Positions 18,731 to 27,782 of a DNA stretch of 64,000 nt are shown here, piece after piece. Origin of the DNA: an uncultured Bacilli bacterium (lineage in GTDB: Bacteria > Bacillota_I > Bacilli_A > RF39 > UBA660). The DNA is taken from the NCBI GenBank assembly GCA_934085565.1, contig CAKOHG010000002.1:162444-226443 (forward strand), in the 5' to 3' direction. Made by a program: the position numbers and the translations under genes. The notes beneath the pieces were generated by a model. That model did no database searches. It was not told the DNA's origin and saw only the letters and a list, made by a program, of their open reading frames with translations. Numbering within the stretch: the stretch's first letter is position 1; each line of letters starts with the position of its first letter.

Positions 18731-18741
18731 GAGGGTACAAA

Positions 18742-19245
18742 ATGGCTAGACAAAATATGGATCCAAAGAAAAAATTATTGGAAGAAAAAGTTATTAACCT
18801 TAGTCGTGTTACCAAAGTTACAAAAGGTGGAAGACATTTCCGTTTCTCTGCTACTGTCGTTGTTGGTAACCGTAAAGGCCTAGTTGGTATGGGTACTGGA
18901 AAAGCTAATGAAGTTAACGATGCTATCGCTAAAGCTTCAAAAGCTGCTAACAAAAATGTTACTCGTGTTGCCCTTCAAGATGCTCGTACCATTCCTCATG
19001 AAGCAACTGGTAAAGTTGGACGCGCTGTTGTCTTAATTAAACCTGCTAAAGAAGGTACAGGTGTTATCGCTGGTGGTGCTGCTCGTGCAGTCTTAGAACT
19101 TGCTGGTGTTAAAGATATTGTATCAAAAAGTTTAGGCAGCAATACTAAAGTTAATGTTGCTAAAGCTACTTTAGAAGCTTTAAAAAGCGAACGTACTCCT
19201 GCAAAAATTGCAGCTTTAAGAGGAAAGAAAGTTGAGGAGTTATAA
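18742..19245 (+). CDS. rpsE: 30S ribosomal protein S5
   Basis: 167 residues: [19 protein letters not shown] at the N-terminus, then [21 protein letters not shown]5 takes part in decoding accuracy. Its TAA overlaps the rplO ATG by one base, so there is no room for rpmD (L30), which usually lies here. Confidence 0.97.
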   Translation: MARQNMDPKKKLLEEKVINLSRVTKVTKGGRHFRFSATVVVGNRKGLVGMGTGKANEVNDAIAKASKAANKNVTRVALQDARTIPHEATGKVGRAVVLIKPAKEGTGVIAGGAARAVLELAGVKDIVSKSLGSNTKVNVAKATLEALKSERTPAKIAALRGKKVEEL

Positions 19246-19688
19246 TGAGATTAGAAAGTTTACCTAAAACTAAAGAACTTAAAAATACAAAACGTGTTGG
19301 TCGTGGACCTGGGTCTGGAATGGGTAAGACTTCTACTCATGGAGAAAAAGGTCAAAAATCAAGAAGTGGTGTTAGTATCTCAGCTTGGTTCCAAGGTGGA
19401 CAATCTCCTTTATATAGAAGACTTCCAAAAAGAGGATTTAAAAATACGCGTTTTGAAACAAAATACGCAGTTATTAACTTAAGTGATTTAGATAAATACT
19501 TCAATGATGGAGACGTTGTTACTCCAGAAGTATTAAAAGAAAAAGGAATTATTAAAAATCAATTAAATGGAGTTAAAGTTTTAGCAAATGGTACTTTGAC
19601 AAAAAAATTAACTGTAAAAGCTAATCGTTTTTCAAGTATCGCTGTGACTAAAATTGAAGAGTCTGGTGGAAAAACTGAGGTGATCTAA
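19245..19688 (+). CDS. rplO: 50S ribosomal protein L15
   Basis: 147 residues: RVGRGPGSGMGKTSTHGEKGQ, an SRSGVSISAWFQGGQSPLYR stretch and a basic N-terminal arm. GGAG lies inside the end of rpsE. It follows rpsE with a one-base overlap; the normal rpmD gene between them is missing. Confidence 0.97.
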   Translation: MRLESLPKTKELKNTKRVGRGPGSGMGKTSTHGEKGQKSRSGVSISAWFQGGQSPLYRRLPKRGFKNTRFETKYAVINLSDLDKYFNDGDVVTPEVLKEKGIIKNQLNGVKVLANGTLTKKLTVKANRFSSIAVTKIEESGGKTEVI

Positions 19689-19689
19689 T

Positions 19690-20961
19690 ATGAAAAAAGG
19701 GTTATCCAGATTTTTTTCCAAAGACGTCAAAGATCTTAGAAAAAGAATTTTGTTTACGTTACTCGTTTTAGGAATGTACTGTATTGGGTGTGGCATCACA
19801 ATCGTGTGGGCGACACCTTGGCTTGATTCCTTATATGGATCATTAGGCTTTATGGGTATTTTTAATTTAATGAGTGGTGGGGGTTTTGATAAATTCTCAA
19901 TCTTTGGTCTTGGTGTAACCCCATATATTAATGCTTCAATTATTACTCAGTTACTCACTATGGATATCATTCCATACTTTAAAGAGTTAAAAGAACAAGG
20001 ATATGTTGGAAGACAAAAAATTAATCGTATTACAAGATATTTAGGAATTATCCTAGCCTTTATTCAATCTTATGTTTTGACAGTTTTCTTACTTAATGTT
20101 AAGGAAGTTGACATGGTTTTAAAAATCACTCTTATTATGAGTGCTGGAACATCTTTCCTACTTTGGTTAGGTGATCAAATTACAAATAAAGGTATTGGTA
20201 ATGGTCAATCACTACTTATTATGGCCAGTATCGTTTTAAGTCTTCCAGCTGTATTTACAGGAGCTTACAATGCTTTTGTAACCAGCGCTAGTTATGCTTC
20301 TTGGTTAGGAATATTATTTTTCATATGTTACCTTATCATGTACTTATTAGTTATTGTTGGTATCGTATGGATTACCTTAGCCGAGAGAAGAATTCCTATT
20401 CAATATGCAAATAAAACAGTAAGTGCTTATAAAGCTAAAGAATCTTATTTACCTTTAAAGATAAATTACGCAGGAGTTATGCCTGTCATCTTTGCTTCCA
20501 TGTTACTTACTATTCCATCTATTATCGTTAACTTAATTGGTAATCAAAGTGCGATTGACTTTGTTAGTAACTATATTTTATATACGTCACCAACAGGTTT
20601 TGTGCTTTATATTGCCTTAATCGTTTTCTTCAGTTATTTTTATACCTTCATGGCTATGAATCCTGAAGAAATGAGTAAAGATTTAAATAAAAGTGGTGCT
20701 TATATTCCAGGAGTAAGACCTGGTGTAGAAACAACTAAATATATTAATAAAGTTGTTGGAAGACTCACTTTAGTAGGAAGTATCTTTATTGCTGTTTTAG
20801 CAGGCTTACCTATTTTAATTTCAAATCTTACAGGATTAAGTCAATCTATCGCGATTGGTGGAACCGGTATCTTAATCGTTGTCGGTGTTGCTATTGAAAC
20901 GTTCAAACAAATTCAAAGTGGAATGGTTGCCCGTACTTATTCACATAGAAGGATGAAGTAA
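19690..20961 (+). CDS. secY: Protein translocase subunit SecY
   Basis: 423 residues with ten hydrophobic segments. GVTPYINASIITQLL lies in the region after the plug, and the cytoplasmic loops show the conserved RRIPIQYA and an AYIPGVRPG block near the C-terminus. It forms the membrane channel with SecE and SecG (secG is at 38.5 kb). GAGGTG binding site; its stop overlaps the adk start by one base. Confidence 0.98.
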   Translation: MKKGLSRFFSKDVKDLRKRILFTLLVLGMYCIGCGITIVWATPWLDSLYGSLGFMGIFNLMSGGGFDKFSIFGLGVTPYINASIITQLLTMDIIPYFKELKEQGYVGRQKINRITRYLGIILAFIQSYVLTVFLLNVKEVDMVLKITLIMSAGTSFLLWLGDQITNKGIGNGQSLLIMASIVLSLPAVFTGAYNAFVTSASYASWLGILFFICYLIMYLLVIVGIVWITLAERRIPIQYANKTVSAYKAKESYLPLKINYAGVMPVIFASMLLTIPSIIVNLIGNQSAIDFVSNYILYTSPTGFVLYIALIVFFSYFYTFMAMNPEEMSKDLNKSGAYIPGVRPGVETTKYINKVVGRLTLVGSIFIAVLAGLPILISNLTGLSQSIAIGGTGILIVVGVAIETFKQIQSGMVARTYSHRRMK

Positions 20962-21608
20962 TGAAAAATGTTATTTTTCTTGCTCCTCCTGCTGGTGGTA
21001 AGGGCACATTAAGTGATTATTTAATTGATACATTTAACTATGAACATATTTCAACCGGTGATCTTTTACGTGAAGAAGCCAAGAATAATGAAGAGTTAAA
21101 TGAATTTTTAAAATCAGGTCATCTAGTTTCTGATGACATGATTATGGAAATGGTTGAAAAAAAATTAAAAACTTTGCATAAAGACAGACCATTTATTTTA
21201 GATGGTGTGCCAAGAACATTGCAACAAGCCCAAAAACTTGATATAATATTGTCTGGTTTAGAGCATTCTAAGGTTGTTGTTATTTATTTAGATGTAGAAA
21301 AGGCGATTTTAATAGACCGTGTAGTAGGTAGACAAATTTGTCCGAAGTGTCATCGCAGCTACAACAGTAGAATAGAAGATTTTAAACCACGTATTGATAA
21401 TATTTGCGATAATTGCGGTGCAACACTTGTTCACCGTGATGATGACAATCTAGGGTCTTTTATGATTCGTTATCAAGAATATGAGAGCAATACACATCCG
21501 GTAGTATCTTTTTATAAAGAAAAAGGAATGTTAGAAGTACTTCAAAATAATGAAGTCGATCAAACAGAGGCTCTCAAAAATTTAAGGAGAATCGTCGATG
21601 AACATTAG
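20961..21608 (+). CDS. adk: Adenylate kinase, zinc-containing LID, variant P-loop
   Basis: 215 residues. It carries the AMP-binding STGDLLREE, DGVPRTLQQA and a LID with four Cys (CPKC and CDNC) that bind structural zinc, as in Gram-positive enzymes. The nucleotide loop reads LAPPAGGKGTL, while the family norm is G-x-P-G-A-G-K-G-T-Q: the first Gly is Ala and the central order is changed. The Lys and Thr that contact phosphate are kept, so activity is likely. It overlaps map by 11 bases. Confidence 0.95.
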   Translation: MKNVIFLAPPAGGKGTLSDYLIDTFNYEHISTGDLLREEAKNNEELNEFLKSGHLVSDDMIMEMVEKKLKTLHKDRPFILDGVPRTLQQAQKLDIILSGLEHSKVVVIYLDVEKAILIDRVVGRQICPKCHRSYNSRIEDFKPRIDNICDNCGATLVHRDDDNLGSFMIRYQEYESNTHPVVSFYKEKGMLEVLQNNEVDQTEALKNLRRIVDEH

Positions 21609-22341
21609 AAGTGAACGAGAAATAAAATTAATGAAAGAAGCCGGACATATTAATTTTCTAGCTCATAAAGAGATGGAAAAATATATACGTCCTGGTATTA
21701 CAACTAAAGAATTAGACAAAAAAATCAATGATTTTATTGTAAGTCACGGAGGCATCGCGTCTTGTTACGGCTATGAAGGATTTCCAGGACATGCTTGCAT
21801 TTGTGTAAATGATGAAGTGGTTCATGGAATTCCTGGTAACCGTCGTTTAAAAGATGGCGATATTGTAAAACTTGATTTTACAGTTCGAAAAGCAGGATAT
21901 GAGTCAGATATGACCAGAACTTATCTTGTAGGAAATGTCGATGAGAAAGTAAAACAAATGGTTATTGATACTGAACAAGCTTTATATGAAGGTATCAAAT
22001 GTGTGAAACCAGGTAATCGTATTGGGGACATATCAAACGCTATTGAAACCTATGCTCATGCTCATGGTTTATCTGTTGTAGAAGAACTTGTGGGACATGG
22101 AATTGGTACAGATATGCATGAAGAACCTGATGTACCTAATTATGGGGAAGCACATAAAGGTCCCGTTTTAAAAGAAGGAATGGTTTTAGCAATAGAACCA
22201 ATGCTTAATTTAGGACGTAAAGAAGTCGTTATGTTGGATAACGATTGGACAATTGTGACAGAAGATGAAAGTTTTTCATGTCACTTTGAACATACTGTCT
22301 GTGTAACCAAAGATGGGTATGAAATTTTAACAGGAGAATAG
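21598..22341 (+). CDS. map: Methionine aminopeptidase, type I
   Basis: 247 residues. Metal ligands of the pita-bread fold are visible: the Asp pair in LDFTV and SDMT, the His in GHGIGTDMHE, Glu in AIEPM and Glu in the final FEHT. It removes the N-terminal Met from new proteins. Its position between adk and infA is the usual one in Bacillota. Confidence 0.97.
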   Translation: MNIRSEREIKLMKEAGHINFLAHKEMEKYIRPGITTKELDKKINDFIVSHGGIASCYGYEGFPGHACICVNDEVVHGIPGNRRLKDGDIVKLDFTVRKAGYESDMTRTYLVGNVDEKVKQMVIDTEQALYEGIKCVKPGNRIGDISNAIETYAHAHGLSVVEELVGHGIGTDMHEEPDVPNYGEAHKGPVLKEGMVLAIEPMLNLGRKEVVMLDNDWTIVTEDESFSCHFEHTVCVTKDGYEILTGE

Positions 22342-22347
22342 AAATTT

Positions 22348-22638
22348 ATGGCGAAAAAAAATGATCGAAAAAGCAATTTACAAAGCAAAGACGTTGTAAA
22401 GAACAAACATCAAGTGAATAATACGAAATCCGACAAATTAGAAGTAGAAGGAAAAGTAGTAGATGTCTTAAAAGGCGGAGATTACTTAGTAGAGCTACCA
22501 AATGGATATACTGTAGAGGCCTACGTTTCTGGTAAAATGCGAGTTAACATGATTCGTATTCTACCAGGTGATACAGTCACTATTGAACTTTCTCCTTACG
22601 ATTTAACACGTGGGCGCATTACATGGAATAAAAGATAA
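22348..22638 (+). CDS. infA: Translation initiation factor IF-1 with N-terminal extension
   Basis: The S1-like OB fold begins near residue 30 ([11 protein letters not shown]) and ends with the hallmark [15 protein letters not shown]-1 is normally about 72 residues; this one has 96 because of a Lys/Asn-rich N-terminal extension of about 24 residues. I found no ATG, GTG or TTG with a binding site near the usual start, so the extension looks real. The ribosome binding site before the ATG is weak. Confidence 0.93.
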   Translation: MAKKNDRKSNLQSKDVVKNKHQVNNTKSDKLEVEGKVVDVLKGGDYLVELPNGYTVEAYVSGKMRVNMIRILPGDTVTIELSPYDLTRGRITWNKR

Positions 22639-22650
22639 TGGAGGTAAATT

Positions 22651-22767
22651 ATGAAAGTTAGAGCATCAGTAAAACCAATATGTAAGAAATGTAAAGTAAT
22701 TAGAAGAAATGGTAAAGTTATGGTTATTTGTGAAAATCCAAAACACAAACAAGTACAAGGAAAGTAG
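22651..22767 (+). CDS. rpmJ: 50S ribosomal protein L36, zinc-binding type
   Basis: 38 residues: [17 protein letters not shown], then C and H at positions 27 and 32, giving the C-C-C-H zinc site. GGAGG precedes the start (22640-22644). Position between infA and rpsM is standard. Confidence 0.97.
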   Translation: MKVRASVKPICKKCKVIRRNGKVMVICENPKHKQVQGK

Positions 22768-22776
22768 AGGAAAGTT

Positions 22777-23151
22777 ATGGCAAGAATTAAGAATATCGAA
22801 TTACCAAACGAAAAACATGTATGCATTGGTTTAACTAGTATTTATGGTATTGGTAGACCTTTAGCAAAAACTATTTGTGCAAACGCTGGCGTTCCAGCTG
22901 ATCGCAAAGTTAAAGATTTAACAGACGAAGATATCCAAGCTCTTCGTAAAGAAATTGATAATCATGTTGTAGAAGGTGATCTACGTCGTGAAGTTCAAAT
23001 GAACATTAAAGAAAAAATGGAAATTAACTCATATCAAGGAGTTCGTCACAAAAAAGGACTTCCTGTAAGAGGACAAAGAACTAGCAGAAACGCTCGTACA
23101 AGAAAAGGTAAGGGTAAAGTTGTTGCTAATAAGAAAAAAGCAGGTAAATAG
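22777..23151 (+). CDS. rpsM: 30S ribosomal protein S13
   Basis: 124 residues: [18 protein letters not shown] at the N-terminus, LTSIYGIG, and a basic C-terminal tail after [17 protein letters not shown]. It contacts the 50S subunit and the P-site tRNA. Confidence 0.97.
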   Translation: MARIKNIELPNEKHVCIGLTSIYGIGRPLAKTICANAGVPADRKVKDLTDEDIQALRKEIDNHVVEGDLRREVQMNIKEKMEINSYQGVRHKKGLPVRGQRTSRNARTRKGKGKVVANKKKAGK

Positions 23152-23164
23152 GAGGTTTTAGATT

Positions 23165-23548
23165 ATGGCATATAATAGAAGAAAAAGAAAAGTTAAGAAA
23201 AATATTCCTGAGGCCGTTGCTCATATTAAATCAACATATAATAACACTATCGTAACTATTACAGATAAAGAAGGTAATGTTATTAGTTGGGCAAGTGCTG
23301 GTACTATTGGATACAAGGGTTCTAAAAAGAAAACTCCTTTTGCAGCTGGTACAAGTGCTGAAGCTTGTGGTCGTGCCGCTATGGATTGTGGTGTAAAAAA
23401 AGTTGAAGTACATGTTAAAGGTTTAGGAGCAGGAAGAGAAAATGCTATTCGTCAATTACAAGCTGTTGGTATTGAAGTAACAAGTATTATTGATGAAACA
23501 CCAGTTCCTCATAATGGATGCCGTCCACCAAAAAGACCAAGAAATTAG
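23165..23548 (+). CDS. rpsK: 30S ribosomal protein S11
   Basis: 127 residues with [37 protein letters not shown] and the C-terminal [13 protein letters not shown] typical of S11. AGGAGG lies ahead of the ATG. Standard member of the platform of the small subunit. Confidence 0.97.
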   Translation: MAYNRRKRKVKKNIPEAVAHIKSTYNNTIVTITDKEGNVISWASAGTIGYKGSKKKTPFAAGTSAEACGRAAMDCGVKKVEVHVKGLGAGRENAIRQLQAVGIEVTSIIDETPVPHNGCRPPKRPRN

Positions 23549-23569
23549 TTCTCGGAAAGGAAAATGATT

Positions 23570-24514
23570 ATGATTAAATTTGAAAAACCAGATTATAAAA
23601 TTGCGGAATATCAAGATAGTAATCACTATGGTAAGTTTGTATTAGAACCCCTTGAAAGAGGTTTTGGTCACACAATTGGTACTGCTTTAAGAAGAGTTAT
23701 GTTATCAAGTATGCCTGGATGTGCTATCAATACGATTAAAATCGATGGCGTTTTACATGAATTCCAAAAAATTGATGGTGTTTATGAAGACGTAACAGCT
23801 ATTGTATTGAACTTTAAAAGTGTTGTTTTAAAAAATCATTCAGAAGAACCAAAAGTAATGCACCTTTCTGCAAATACTCCAGGACCTGTTACAGCAGGAA
23901 TGATTGAACATGATCAAGATATTGAAATTATTAATCCAGACTTTGTTATTTGTAACTTAGTGGAAGGTGGTAAAATTGATATCGAAATCACATGCAATAA
24001 TGGTAAAGGTTATGTAGATTCTAAAGAAAATCAAAAACTTTATGCTGAAGATAAACCAGGTGTTATTGCTATTGACTCATTATATTCACCAGTAGAAAGA
24101 GTAAACTATGAAGTAGAAGGTGCTCGTGTTGGTCATAATGAAAACTTCGATAAATTAATTATGGAAGTTGAAACAAATGGAAGTATTACTCCAGAGGAAT
24201 CTATGGCTTTAGCTGGTAAAATTTTGATTGAACATTTCAGTATTGTGGCTGATTTAAATGCCATCAGTGATGTTGCCGGTCTTATGAGTGAAAAGAAAGT
24301 TGATACAATTACTAAAACTTTAGAAACACCAATTGAAGAAATTGAATTCTCTGTACGTGCTTATAATTGCTTAAAAAGAGCAGGAATTCATACGGTTCAA
24401 GATTTAATCAACAAAAAAGAAGTAGAAGTTACAAAAATCCGTAACTTAGGTAAAAAATCTTTAAAAGAAGTATTAGACAAAGTTGAAGAAATGGGACTTA
24501 AGTTCCACGAATAA
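23570..24514 (+). CDS. rpoA: RNA polymerase alpha subunit
   Basis: 314 residues. The N-terminal assembly domain includes FVLEPLERGFGHTIGTALRR; the C-terminal domain with EFSVRAYNCLKRAGIHTVQD and LGKKSLKEVL is the part that touches UP elements and activators. I took the ATG at 23570 because GGAAAGG is nine bases before it; the ATG at 23564 would be only three bases away. Confidence 0.97.
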   Translation: MIKFEKPDYKIAEYQDSNHYGKFVLEPLERGFGHTIGTALRRVMLSSMPGCAINTIKIDGVLHEFQKIDGVYEDVTAIVLNFKSVVLKNHSEEPKVMHLSANTPGPVTAGMIEHDQDIEIINPDFVICNLVEGGKIDIEITCNNGKGYVDSKENQKLYAEDKPGVIAIDSLYSPVERVNYEVEGARVGHNENFDKLIMEVETNGSITPEESMALAGKILIEHFSIVADLNAISDVAGLMSEKKVDTITKTLETPIEEIEFSVRAYNCLKRAGIHTVQDLINKKEVEVTKIRNLGKKSLKEVLDKVEEMGLKFHE

Positions 24515-24528
24515 GGAGGTAAAACGAA

Positions 24529-24870
24529 ATGGCTTATAGAAAATTAGGAAGAGAAACTCGTCAAAGAAGAAGCATTTTAGCAGGACTTTCTAAAACTGTT
24601 ATCTTAGAAGGTAGTGTTATTACAACAGAAGCAAGAGCTAAAGAAGTTCGTAAATTTGTTGAAAAAATGATTACTTATGGTAAAAGAGGAACATTAGTTT
24701 CTAGAAGAAAAGCTTTAGCTTTCTTCCATAATGATAACGAAGTTGTTAGTAAAATCTTTAATGAACTAGCACCTAAATATCAAGACCGTAATGGTGGATA
24801 TACTCGTATCATTAAAATCAAAGAACGTATTGGCGATGACGCTTTACAAGTTAAATTAGAATTAGTTTAA
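24529..24870 (+). CDS. rplQ: 50S ribosomal protein L17
   Basis: 113 residues: YRKLGRETRQRRSILAGL near the start, then ITTEARAKEVRKFVEKMIT. AGGAGG precedes it. Last gene of the 29-gene operon, directly followed by a terminator. Confidence 0.97.
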   Translation: MAYRKLGRETRQRRSILAGLSKTVILEGSVITTEARAKEVRKFVEKMITYGKRGTLVSRRKALAFFHNDNEVVSKIFNELAPKYQDRNGGYTRIIKIKERIGDDALQVKLELV

Positions 24871-24899
24871 AAATAGAGATATAAATTCTCTATTTTTTC
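24871..24899 (+). terminator. Terminator of the ribosomal operon
   Basis: AAATAGAG / CTCTATTT stem followed by a T run right after rplQ. Confidence 0.85.
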
Positions 24900-24954
24900 T
24901 TGCTTTTATGATATGAATTCGTTAAAATATAAACTTGCGAAAAGGGAGATACTT

Positions 24955-26136
24955 ATGAAAAAATACTTAAAAGAAAAAGGAAAACAAGCACTTGAATGGG
25001 CAAAAATAAGAGAAGATTCTAATATGAATACTCGTTTACAAAAGTTAGCAGAAGATTCTTTAAAAAATATGTTTGATATAAATAAAATGGATCGAAATTA
25101 TCATAAGCAAAAAAAAGTAATGCGCCATTATGAAGAAGCTATGTGGACGATTCAAAAAAACGAAAGTGCTTTTGAAGAAAATTCAGTTAATAAAGCTATC
25201 CTTTACCCATTAAATGATATATTTATGGAAGCATTAGTAGAATTTAACTTATCTTCTTTAGAATCAGGTGAAATAATCGCGTACATAATAAAACAAAATT
25301 ATGAAATGGTTAGAACAAATAATTTTATTGTTTCAAATTTTGAAGCTGAAAAAAAATATGACGAGCTACTTAATATGACAAATGATACGGATCGAATTTT
25401 TTTAAAAATGCTTATTTGCAAGTTAAAAGGGCTTTCTTATACTGATGTTTTAGAAGTAAATGAACAAGAGATAGCTATTTTTGAAGAATATTATAAAAAA
25501 GTGACTTCTTCTAAAGAACTTTATAAAAAGGCTTATCATAAATTATTTTCTATTATAAAAAATAATGTTTTATCTCAAAAAGATATAGAGGCCATTAAAA
25601 TGTTATTAAAAATGGTTCATGTGGATGAAGATAGTATTGAAGATTATCTAACTTATTTAAAAAGTGTACGTAAAACAATTGTAATTACACCAATGGATGT
25701 GCCAAAAAAAGAAGAAGTGAAACCTTTATCTCGCAATGAAATAAGAAGAAGACTATCTAAATATTATGATATGAATAAAGAAGAAGTTACTGAAGAGTTT
25801 AATTATGCCAATTTTAAAGAAGTTTTAATAGCTTTAAAAAGTCTTAATATGTTGGAAAAAAGAAATAATATTATATTTAAAAAATTAAGTGAAAACGCTC
25901 TTTTAAATGAAGAATATTTTGCTTATTTATATCAAAAACTACAATTTCAATATCCTGATAGAGAAGAACTTACTCTTATCAATGAGTATTTAGAAGAATT
26001 AAGTATCTGTAATGACGAAGACACATTATTTTGGCAAGAAGAAATTAAAAAAATATTACTTTCTTTAAAAGGAGAATTGGATAAAAGTTTCAAATATGAA
26101 AATTTTGTTTTAAAAGTGTCTAAAAATAATAATTAA
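24955..26136 (+). CDS. Unknown helical protein, 393 residues
   Basis: I do not recognise this protein. It is rich in Lys, Glu and Leu, apparently all helical, with no signal peptide or membrane segment. A segment at about residues 240-285 (KKEEVKPLSRNEIRRRLSKY and on) looks like a hinge between two helical halves. The ATG at 24955 has AAAGGGAG before it; an in-frame ATG at 24913 is less likely because the probable -10 region lies between. It stands alone between the ribosomal operon and an ABC module and ends in a terminator. Confidence 0.75.
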   Translation: MKKYLKEKGKQALEWAKIREDSNMNTRLQKLAEDSLKNMFDINKMDRNYHKQKKVMRHYEEAMWTIQKNESAFEENSVNKAILYPLNDIFMEALVEFNLSSLESGEIIAYIIKQNYEMVRTNNFIVSNFEAEKKYDELLNMTNDTDRIFLKMLICKLKGLSYTDVLEVNEQEIAIFEEYYKKVTSSKELYKKAYHKLFSIIKNNVLSQKDIEAIKMLLKMVHVDEDSIEDYLTYLKSVRKTIVITPMDVPKKEEVKPLSRNEIRRRLSKYYDMNKEEVTEEFNYANFKEVLIALKSLNMLEKRNNIIFKKLSENALLNEEYFAYLYQKLQFQYPDREELTLINEYLEELSICNDEDTLFWQEEIKKILLSLKGELDKSFKYENFVLKVSKNNN

Positions 26137-26150
26137 AAATGAAGAGTGAA

Positions 26151-26181
26151 AAGATGTAAAAATTTTAAACATCTTTTTTTT
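26151..26181 (+). terminator. Terminator before the ABC module
   Basis: AAGATGT / ACATCTT stem and T run. Its arms match those of the terminator at 29157-29189 on the far side of the ABC module. Confidence 0.85.
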
Positions 26182-26239
26182 AATGCTTTCTTATGGTAAT
26201 ATGTAAGCATAGAGAGTTCAAAAAAGGGTGAAATTATTT

Positions 26240-27130
26240 ATGTTATTTTTAAAGAAAAACAAATTAGTTATTATCGTTTTTACAGTTTTATTACTTTTTA
26301 CAGGGTATAATGTCTTAGAAACGGTAAACGAATTTAATCATATCTATCGTTCCGAAAATAAATTTCTTGATTTTTGTAGGGAAACACAGGATGAAGAATA
26401 TAAAGAAGTATGCGAAACAGCCTTAAATAAAGAACCCCTGCATTTAGATTTTTTCTATGCTTTTAGTAATATTATGATATTTGGTTATCGTCATGTTTTC
26501 GCTTTTATTAGTTTAATTTCCTTAATTCCTGCTATTTATTATTTTATTAAAATATTTAAAAATAATGTTTTAACTAGTATGTTAACTCGAGAAAAATATA
26601 AGGTGGTTTTAAGAAAAATGTTTACAAAATCATATTTAACAAGCTTGATATTTCCGATTATAATAGGCCTTGTATTTATATTTTGTTATTTTTATACAGG
26701 AGGTTTTGCTATTACCAATTCCGTAAACGGTACTGGTTGGAGTATTGAAACATTAAGTCACCCTTTTTGGTTTATAACTTTATATCTTGTTAATATTATC
26801 ATTTGTTCTTTATTGTACGTTAACATCGGCCTATGTATCACAAGAAAATATCATAATTATTTTGTTTCATTAATTCTTTCTTATTTATCCGTTTTAGCCA
26901 TAGAGCTTTTTCTAGAAATTATTGTTGGAGCTCTTATTATGCCTTATGTTTTCCATACAGGTTACTCTGTGTTAATTTCTATAATGAATCCTCTTTCTTT
27001 TACGGATAGCAATGGAATATTTGGAATGATGATATGTCCTATTATTTTTCTTGGTTTATCAGCCATTTTATTATATTTCTTATATAGAGATAAAGAAAAA
27101 TTAATCATTGATTGTGAAAAAAATAATTAG
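26240..27130 (+). CDS. ABC-2-like permease subunit (first)
   Basis: A 296-residue membrane protein with about six hydrophobic segments and a first outside loop rich in charged residues and Cys (FCRETQDEEYKEVCE). The layout resembles ABC-2 type permeases of bacitracin- or lantibiotic-export systems, but similarity is weak at the sequence level. I took the ATG at 26240 because AAAGGGTG lies nine bases upstream; a GTG at 26228 is part of that site. It begins a four-gene operon with an ATPase and two more membrane proteins. Confidence 0.7.
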   Translation: MLFLKKNKLVIIVFTVLLLFTGYNVLETVNEFNHIYRSENKFLDFCRETQDEEYKEVCETALNKEPLHLDFFYAFSNIMIFGYRHVFAFISLISLIPAIYYFIKIFKNNVLTSMLTREKYKVVLRKMFTKSYLTSLIFPIIIGLVFIFCYFYTGGFAITNSVNGTGWSIETLSHPFWFITLYLVNIIICSLLYVNIGLCITRKYHNYFVSLILSYLSVLAIELFLEIIVGALIMPYVFHTGYSVLISIMNPLSFTDSNGIFGMMICPIIFLGLSAILLYFLYRDKEKLIIDCEKNN

Positions 27131-27146
27131 GAAAAGAGGAAAAAAT

Positions 27147-27782
27147 ATGACAATAGAATTTAAAAATGTAACTAAGAAATTTAAGGATATTACCATTTTA
27201 AAAGATATTAATTTAGTTTTTGAAAGCGGTAATATTTATGGTTTATTTGGGCGTAATGGATCAGGAAAAAGTGTTTTTTTAAAACTGTTATGTGGTTTTT
27301 ATACACCTAGTGAAGGAGAGATTCTTTATAACGGTGAAAATTTAAATAAAAAATTAGAGTTTCCTCCTAATACACGAGCTTTAATTGAGAAACCTAACTT
27401 TTTTCCTGATTTAACAGGATTTGAAAACTTAAAATTTTTAGCTGAAATTCAAAATAAAATTACCGATAAAGAAATTAATGATACTCTAGAATTTCTGGGT
27501 TTAGATAACGAAAAAAATAAAAAATACAGTAAATATTCTTTAGGTATGAAACAAAAACTTGGCATTGCTCAAGTTCTTATGGAAAATCCTGATGTCATTG
27601 TTCTAGATGAACCCTTTAATGGAGTTGAAAATGTAACCGTTTTAAAAATAATAGACTATTTAAAAGAAGAAGCTAAAAAAGGAAAATTAATATTTATTAG
27701 TACGCATATTATGGAAGATTTAGAAAAATTAACAGACAAAATATATTATTTTGATGATGGTGCCATTAATGAAAAAAAGTAA
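27147..27782 (+). CDS. ABC transporter ATPase
   Basis: 211 residues, the BcrA/CcmA-like size. Motifs: Walker A GRNGSGKS, signature YSLGMKQKLGIAQ (a variant of LSGGQ common in drug/lantibiotic exporters), Walker B VIVLDEPFNGVE, H-loop ISTHIMED. It likely powers export of, or protection from, a hydrophobic compound. ATG at 27147 with AGAGGA upstream; 16 bases after the first permease. Confidence 0.9.
   Translation: MTIEFKNVTKKFKDITILKDINLVFESGNIYGLFGRNGSGKSVFLKLLCGFYTPSEGEILYNGENLNKKLEFPPNTRALIEKPNFFPDLTGFENLKFLAEIQNKITDKEINDTLEFLGLDNEKNKKYSKYSLGMKQKLGIAQVLMENPDVIVLDEPFNGVENVTVLKIIDYLKEEAKKGKLIFISTHIMEDLEKLTDKIYYFDDGAINEKK

Noticed and set aside
19294..19482. Open frame of 62 codons inside rplO
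   Set aside because: It is a shadow of rplO in another frame with no ribosome binding site.
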